From the NCBI GenBank assembly GCA_964532145.1, contig CAZHGM010000017.1, forward strand, positions 1 through 16,635: DNA of 16,635 nt, written 5' to 3'. A program made the position numbers and the translations under genes. This DNA is from JAPUDQ01 sp964532145. Lineage in GTDB: Bacteria; Patescibacteriota; Saccharimonadia; Saccharimonadales; Saccharimonadaceae. The notes below the pieces were generated by a model, which was not told where the DNA came from, ran no database searches, and worked only from the letters and a program-made list of their open reading frames with translations. Of the stretch, positions 12,807 through 16,635 are shown piece by piece (position 1 is the first letter of the stretch; the number at the start of each line of letters is the position of its first letter).

Positions 12807-15512
12807 CTACGCAGCTAGATCGTAGAGGCGCTGTTCGTAAGCAATCAGCGTATTGGTAAATCGTGCTGGAACATAGCTACGAGTTGGGATTTCGTTCATT
12901 TGCCAGTTACCCGCTCTGTTGAGATACAGGATATTAGTGTCAGTACCAGGGTATTTCAAACTACCGACATCCTCATGAATATACTTGAGTGCTTGTTGAA
13001 AATCAGGGTTAGTATTAATTGTCTCTATCTTGTGAGCATCAACGAGATTTGACAGATCATGCATCTTTGCATTTGCTTGATCAAAATTGATTAGGTTGCG
13101 ACTATCGATCCGCATATCGTCAATCCCTTTGAGCGTCGAGGGATCAACCAGCGCATTACCAGAGCCAGACTGATGTAGCGTATCCGCATCATTTAACAAC
13201 ACCGATGTTCTTCCTTGCCCGACATAGACCTGTTCAGCATTTGGAGCACTATACAGCGGTGCTGTCTTGCCTTCGCCGACATATACTTGCGCATTAGCGT
13301 CATGAGAAATGGCATTTGGATCAACTTCTGTTACGACCGGAGCAGCCTGCCCATTACCTACATAATGCTGCTCTGTCGCACTATAGGAGATGTCATCGTG
13401 CGCTACTACTGGTGCGTGATCGTGCCCATGGACGTAATCCCAGATAACCTGAGCACCTTCTTTACTCATGGTGCCGTCGCTGTAGTAAAGCCCTGCGCCG
13501 CCTAGCTCTGGGGCTTTATATGCATCGCCAAGCTTTATGAGTTCATCTTGTATATTGTGGACATCATCAAGCGTGGGGTTCTCTAAACCAGCGTCTTTGA
13601 GGCTCTGGAGAATTCCCTCGCCTTTATCGACATCGACAACAGTAGCAAAGTTACCTGTCCCGACCTCACCAGCCTCATGCACATGATCAGTTATGTCGAC
13701 CATATGGTGCTCTTGCGCAGTTTTTAGGATGGTTTTAAGAACCCTGTCTGGCGTTTTACCAGGCTCACTAATACCCCAGCCTCCCAGGTGTTCATCACGA
13801 TACAAAAATCCTGACTTCTCAAGTTTAGGCCCAACGAGTTTGAGAAGCTTTTCGTGATCATCGCTCTTGATACCGAGCTCGCTGAAAGTATGGTACATAC
13901 CTTCGCCGCGGCTTACATAATTTGCACCCTGATGCTCGGCAGCGTATGCAAGATAATCCTTGCCAGTTGGCGCATGTTGACTAGCCGTCTCGGCTACACT
14001 ACCAGCGCCTGGCAATTGTCCGCCCACATCAGTAGTCAACGGAGTAACTTCGGGAGTAACTGACCCACCACCAGATATTCCAGCACCTTCATATCCACGA
14101 AGCCCGCTTGATGGCAATACACCTTCATGAGGGTGAGGATTGATCAAGCTAACTCCGTTTTGTTTACCAGCCGCAAACATACCTTGGTTTTGTGTGAGGG
14201 CATTCCCGCTTCCCTTATCGCCGTGTGTTACATCCCACAAGCTCGGTGCGGCACCATTAGTAGACGTGGCGGCCTCTCCGCCACCAGGCATGTTAATGTG
14301 CTGTATATACCCCGCCTGCCAATGCCCGTCATTAGCGCCCACATGACGTGCTGCACTGAGGGAGCTATGAGCCCAGGCACCAGCTGCACCTGCGGCACCA
14401 GTCAGTGCGGCTGCCCCAAGCCCAATCTTCAGCGCACGTTTCTTCGTTTTTTCAGCACTTTCGATCCGTTCTCGGTAATACGTTCGAGTAAACTCAGCTG
14501 CTTGAGCTTCTGCGGCATCACTCTTTGACGCATCATATGTAAAAGCAACTGCATCATCCGCTGGTTTTTTATATATTTGGGCCTTCCCAAGGAAATAACT
14601 CCGCGAAACGCCATACATTTTTAGTCCAGCAAGCACAGCCGCCGGGGCGGCGCCCACCACACCAGCAACAAATCCAGCCGCTGCTCCAGCGGCGCCTAGA
14701 CCTACCCCAATACCAATTTTCTTGGCGGTACTCATGCCAGCATACTTTTCGAGCCATTCTGCCTTTTTGCCGCCTTTTTGGATGAGTAGCTGATGCTGGG
14801 CCAAGTTTTCGGCATTACTGCGCTGATTTACCATTGTCTCGATGTGTGCTTTTTCGCCCGCCTCGTCCAGATCAACAGGCATGCTCTCAAGATCATGGCG
14901 GTATTGTTCTTTCAGCGCCTTGATATATTCCGCTTCGGCCGCATCATAGGCTACCTGCGCCTCTTTGCGTTTGCCGCGGCGAAACAAAGGAGCGTTGATC
15001 ATGGAAACGTATGCTTCCTGCTTTTTTCTGGCTAGTTCATCAAGCTTACCCCGCAGCGCTTCTCGCTCAGTAGGGTCTGTCGGTAAATCAGTCGTATCAA
15101 CAGGAGAATCCACGCGATTTCGTGTACGCAAGAGCGTAATAACCTTATCTCGGCCTGATTCATCCGTGCCTGACCCACGATTTTTTGCAGATACAAACCA
15201 TTCATCATCACGTATTTTGTCTATGGATGATTCCCTGTAGAGACGTTTGATCTCTTCGTAATTCGGCGTATCGCTCGTTATTCCCTTTTCTTCAAGGAAC
15301 ATCGCAAGAGAATCGTCAATGCTATCACCAAAAGTAGTTATATATTCGGTATCCTCTAGCGACTTTCCATCAGTGATAGCTTTATTTCGCAACTCATATA
15401 GTTCTACACGCTGTTTTTCGCGCCAATCATCAATCAAATCAATGTTAAACAACTCCTTTTCCTCAGGGGTAAGGGTACTGACTATTTTCGGTAATTCGGG
15501 TGATGGTGTCAT
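12807..15512 (-). CDS. Large membrane-anchored repeat protein of unknown function
   Basis: A 901-aa protein. Residues 1-255 are hydrophilic and charged, with helical stretches likely to form coiled coil (150-205), and there is no signal peptide. Two Gly/Ala-rich hydrophobic segments (about 264-296 and 362-382) are separated by a charged stretch; each is preceded by Lys, so membrane insertion with the large C-terminal part outside is plausible. Residues 383-520 are Gly/Ser/Pro/Thr-rich linker. Then come two diverged copies of a unit of about 75 aa (532-602 and 622-697), each with an R/KGEG motif and a GG-G-Y/W-S-G segment, followed by three short YVGxGxxxxx repeats (717-726, 744-753, 763-772) and an Asn/Asp-rich C-terminal domain. 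Surface or envelope attachment is a guess; I do not recognise the family. Its AT-rich leader has no Shine-Dalgarno. Confidence 0.8.
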   Translation of the reverse strand: MTPSPELPKIVSTLTPEEKELFNIDLIDDWREKQRVELYELRNKAITDGKSLEDTEYITTFGDSIDDSLAMFLEEKGITSDTPNYEEIKRLYRESSIDKIRDDEWFVSAKNRGSGTDESGRDKVITLLRTRNRVDSPVDTTDLPTDPTEREALRGKLDELARKKQEAYVSMINAPLFRRGKRKEAQVAYDAAEAEYIKALKEQYRHDLESMPVDLDEAGEKAHIETMVNQRSNAENLAQHQLLIQKGGKKAEWLEKYAGMSTAKKIGIGVGLGAAGAAAGFVAGVVGAAPAAVLAGLKMYGVSRSYFLGKAQIYKKPADDAVAFTYDASKSDAAEAQAAEFTRTYYRERIESAEKTKKRALKIGLGAAALTGAAGAAGAWAHSSLSAARHVGANDGHWQAGYIQHINMPGGGEAATSTNGAAPSLWDVTHGDKGSGNALTQNQGMFAAGKQNGVSLINPHPHEGVLPSSGLRGYEGAGISGGGSVTPEVTPLTTDVGGQLPGAGSVAETASQHAPTGKDYLAYAAEHQGANYVSRGEGMYHTFSELGIKSDDHEKLLKLVGPKLEKSGFLYRDEHLGGWGISEPGKTPDRVLKTILKTAQEHHMVDITDHVHEAGEVGTGNFATVVDVDKGEGILQSLKDAGLENPTLDDVHNIQDELIKLGDAYKAPELGGAGLYYSDGTMSKEGAQVIWDYVHGHDHAPVVAHDDISYSATEQHYVGNGQAAPVVTEVDPNAISHDANAQVYVGEGKTAPLYSAPNAEQVYVGQGRTSVLLNDADTLHQSGSGNALVDPSTLKGIDDMRIDSRNLINFDQANAKMHDLSNLVDAHKIETINTNPDFQQALKYIHEDVGSLKYPGTDTNILYLNRAGNWQMNEIPTRSYVPARFTNTLIAYEQRLYDLAA

Positions 15513-15557
15513 ATGCAGTGGTTTTAGTTATTTTTTATATTGTTTATCTCTGGTCAA

Positions 15558-15586
15558 ACAATATCAGCCCAATGCGTATCTGTCAA
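15558..15586 (-). promoter_or_regulatory. Promoter of the 901-aa gene
   Basis: On the minus strand, a perfect TTGACA (15586-15581), a 17-bp spacer ending in TGA, and TATTGT (15563-15558, 4 of 6): an extended -10 promoter. The leader of about 40 nt is very AT-rich and has no Shine-Dalgarno before the ATG at 15512. Confidence 0.65.
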
Positions 15587-15604
15587 TAGTTTTTTAGTAT
15601 TATA

Positions 15605-15633
15605 TTGACATATTTTCAATTTTATGCTAATAT
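15605..15633 (+). promoter_or_regulatory. Promoter of the GC-rich rightward gene
   Basis: TTGACA (15605-15610), a 17-bp spacer ending in TGC, and TAATAT (15628-15633, 4 of 6): a consensus -35 with an extended -10. Predicted start at about 15640, leaving a leader of about 200 nt. Its -35 and that of the divergent promoter form an inverted repeat, TGTCAATA (15581-15588) and TATTGACA (15603-15610). Confidence 0.7.
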
Positions 15634-15635
15634 GC

Positions 15636-15662
15636 TTACGATCCTCCTAGTGAGGGTCGTAA
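15636..15662 (+). promoter_or_regulatory. Inverted repeat overlapping the transcription start: operator or 5' RNA hairpin
   Basis: TTACGATCCTC (15636-15646) and GAGGGTCGTAA (15652-15662) form an 11-bp dyad with one T-G wobble and a 5-nt loop. It starts 2 bp after the -10 box and spans the predicted start site. As DNA it could bind a repressor; as RNA it would cap the transcript's 5' end. TCCTCCT (15642-15648) within it is complementary over 7 nt to the Shine-Dalgarno region AGGAGGA (15835-15841). Confidence 0.6.
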
Positions 15663-15694
15663 CTTTACACACCCATCAGCACATTTGTTCTCTC

Positions 15695-15749
15695 AGGCAT
15701 TGTGGATACGTGGACATGAAACCCTCATGTACACCTACCCACAATGTCT
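15695..15749 (+). promoter_or_regulatory. Long leader hairpin upstream of the GC-rich gene
   Basis: AGGCATTGTGG (15695-15705) pairs over 11 bp (one G-U) with CCACAATGTCT (15739-15749). After a 4x4 internal loop, GTGGACATG (15710-15718) pairs with CATGTACAC (15726-15734) with one mismatch and a 7-nt loop. The octamer GTGGATAC occurs at 15702-15709, at the hairpin's internal loop, and again at 15768-15775, downstream. It could be a cis-regulatory RNA; it matches no class I can name. Confidence 0.5.
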
Positions 15750-15843
15750 ACTCCGGAGAGACGTTGCGTGGATACAATTTCATAATAACTACATAGAAAC
15801 TTGCTAACCACACAACACACAACAGTCTCCCCAAGGAGGAGCA

Positions 15844-16551
15844 ATGCCCAGTTTCAACGCGAACGCCTTCATGGCGAAGGCCACCACGAGGATCAACGAG
15901 CTCAGCGACCAGCTGGCATTCGAAATCGGAGAACGACTCAACGAGTCGACGACCGATGAGATGACTGCCATGATGGAGGAGCTGCTCGCCATCGTCCGCA
16001 ATAAGGACGCGACCCAGCGGCTCATTCATGGTGAGTTCGCCCAGAACAACGCTGGTCAGCCGGCGTTGCAGCTCGGGGGCGGTTCCACGAGCCATGGTCA
16101 GATCACCGACAGTAGCAAAGCGTACGCCGTGATCCAGGCCGACCCCGACGTCGACTCGGCCATCAAGCAAGCCCTGCGTCGCATCATGATCGACAAGGAT
16201 CCTCAGTATATCCCTGTCGATCGCAACGGCACGCCCACCGAGATCATCGGTCTCGAAAAGCAGGTCAAGGACCTGAAGGCCGAAAGGGACGCCGCACAGG
16301 ACGAGCTCGCCAAGGAGCGCGACCCCAAGAAAACGGGGTCGCTCGCCGAGCAGCTCGAGGCGGCCAAGAAGGCCACCAGCGCTCCCGCGCCGGCCGACAT
16401 GGTCAAGAAAGACGACGTCAAGAAGGCCGTCGACATGGTCAAGAAGGCCGTCGGCGAGCTCGGCGCGCAGCGCAAGGGACTCGGTGCCGAGCTCACCGGC
16501 AAGCCGGAACTCGACAAGGCCGTCGGCGAGCTCGACAAGCTCACCTACTGA
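15844..16551 (+). CDS. Unrecognised GC-rich, helical, probably highly expressed protein
   Basis: A 235-aa soluble protein without signal peptide, membrane segment, Cys or Trp. Residues 1-65 are predicted helical and amphipathic (FMAKATTRINELSDQLAFEIGE, then TTDEMTAMMEELLAIVRN), 66-92 form a Gly/Ser/Gln linker, 93-118 are helical, 134-178 are charged and coiled-coil-like (EKQVKDLKAERDAAQDELAKE), then an Ala/Pro linker and Lys/Val/Ala-rich helices with repeated VKKAV and AVGEL. AAGGAGGA lies 2-4 nt before the ATG, the strongest Shine-Dalgarno in the window. Codons almost always end in G or C, unlike every other gene here including rpsU. The function is unknown; transfer from a GC-rich actinobacterial host or extreme expression are both possible explanations. 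Confidence 0.75.
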   Translation: MPSFNANAFMAKATTRINELSDQLAFEIGERLNESTTDEMTAMMEELLAIVRNKDATQRLIHGEFAQNNAGQPALQLGGGSTSHGQITDSSKAYAVIQADPDVDSAIKQALRRIMIDKDPQYIPVDRNGTPTEIIGLEKQVKDLKAERDAAQDELAKERDPKKTGSLAEQLEAAKKATSAPAPADMVKKDDVKKAVDMVKKAVGELGAQRKGLGAELTGKPELDKAVGELDKLTY

Positions 16552-16552
16552 T

Positions 16553-16633
16553 GGGTGCCTCCCGCAAGGGGCTATGATGAGTCTGGCAGCATTCCAGCTG
16601 CTCTCACTCTCATATGCCCCCTGCGGGCAACCC
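16553..16633 (+). terminator. Long imperfect hairpin after the GC-rich gene (possible terminator or 3' element)
   Basis: Starting 1 nt after the stop: GGGT (16553-16556) pairs with ACCC (16630-16633), CCCGCA (16561-16566) with TGCGGG (16622-16627), GGGGC (16568-16572) with GCCCC (16616-16620), ATGAG (16577-16581) with CTCAT (16609-16613), and GCAGC (16586-16590) with GCTGC (16597-16601), with small internal loops. Any T-run would lie beyond the window, so termination is not shown. It is much longer than an ordinary intrinsic terminator. Confidence 0.5.
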
Positions 16634-16635
16634 AC

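Noticed and set aside
15748..16635. 295-aa open frame on the minus strand opposite the GC-rich gene
   Set aside because: It exists because the plus-strand gene uses G/C at third positions, which removes antisense stops. It has no ribosome site, and its Leu/Gly/Arg/Val-rich sequence looks like an antisense shadow. The plus frame has a strong SD and a coherent helical protein.

Overview
The window reads as a chromosomal segment of a Candidate Phyla Radiation bacterium, most likely Saccharibacteria (TM7). This rests on the short core proteins, the free-standing four-helix-bundle (S23/IVP-type) protein, a small DUF5663-like protein, a COG1926-type phosphoribosyltransferase, and short degenerate tandem repeats of the kind seen in CPR genomes. 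UGA is an ordinary stop here (fmt, def and priA end in it), so the code is standard and not the Gracilibacteria/Absconditabacteria one. No database was searched; the phylum call is inference.

Layout. Positions 1-4409 hold a minus-strand run rpsU - yqeY - adk - map - ftsA - ftsZ (ftsZ runs off the left edge): translation, nucleotide supply, N-terminal Met removal, then the two early cell-division proteins. ftsZ also has its own promoter after ftsA. Next is a minus-strand pair, a winged-helix protein followed by recJ (4493-6514). A COG1926-like phosphoribosyltransferase (minus) and priA (plus) diverge from a tiny intergenic region at about 7239-7277. priA converges on a predicted lipoprotein gene. 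A non-coding stretch of about 490 bp (9977-10466) carries several strong inverted repeats and may encode an unrecognised structured RNA. def and fmt then overlap on the plus strand. fmt converges on a four-helix-bundle gene bracketed by inverted arrays of an 8-nt repeat, followed by a DUF5663-like gene and a 901-residue membrane-anchored repeat protein of unknown function (all minus).

The right end (15513-16635) is the most unusual part. Two back-to-back promoters with perfect TTGACA -35 boxes drive the 901-aa gene leftward and a GC-rich, strongly codon-biased, Cys/Trp-free helical protein rightward. The rightward transcript would have a leader of about 200 nt with two strong hairpins, a strong Shine-Dalgarno, and a long imperfect hairpin after the stop. 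I do not recognise the protein.

Two themes recur. Several genes (ftsA, priA, the phosphoribosyltransferase, def, rpsU) have a -10-like hexamer only 4-9 nt before the start codon, suggesting leaderless or near-leaderless transcripts, while other genes have clear Shine-Dalgarno sites. Short tandem repeats also sit next to or inside genes: a 7-nt repeat lies in frame inside recJ, and 8-nt repeats supply the fmt stop codon and the four-helix-bundle start codon.
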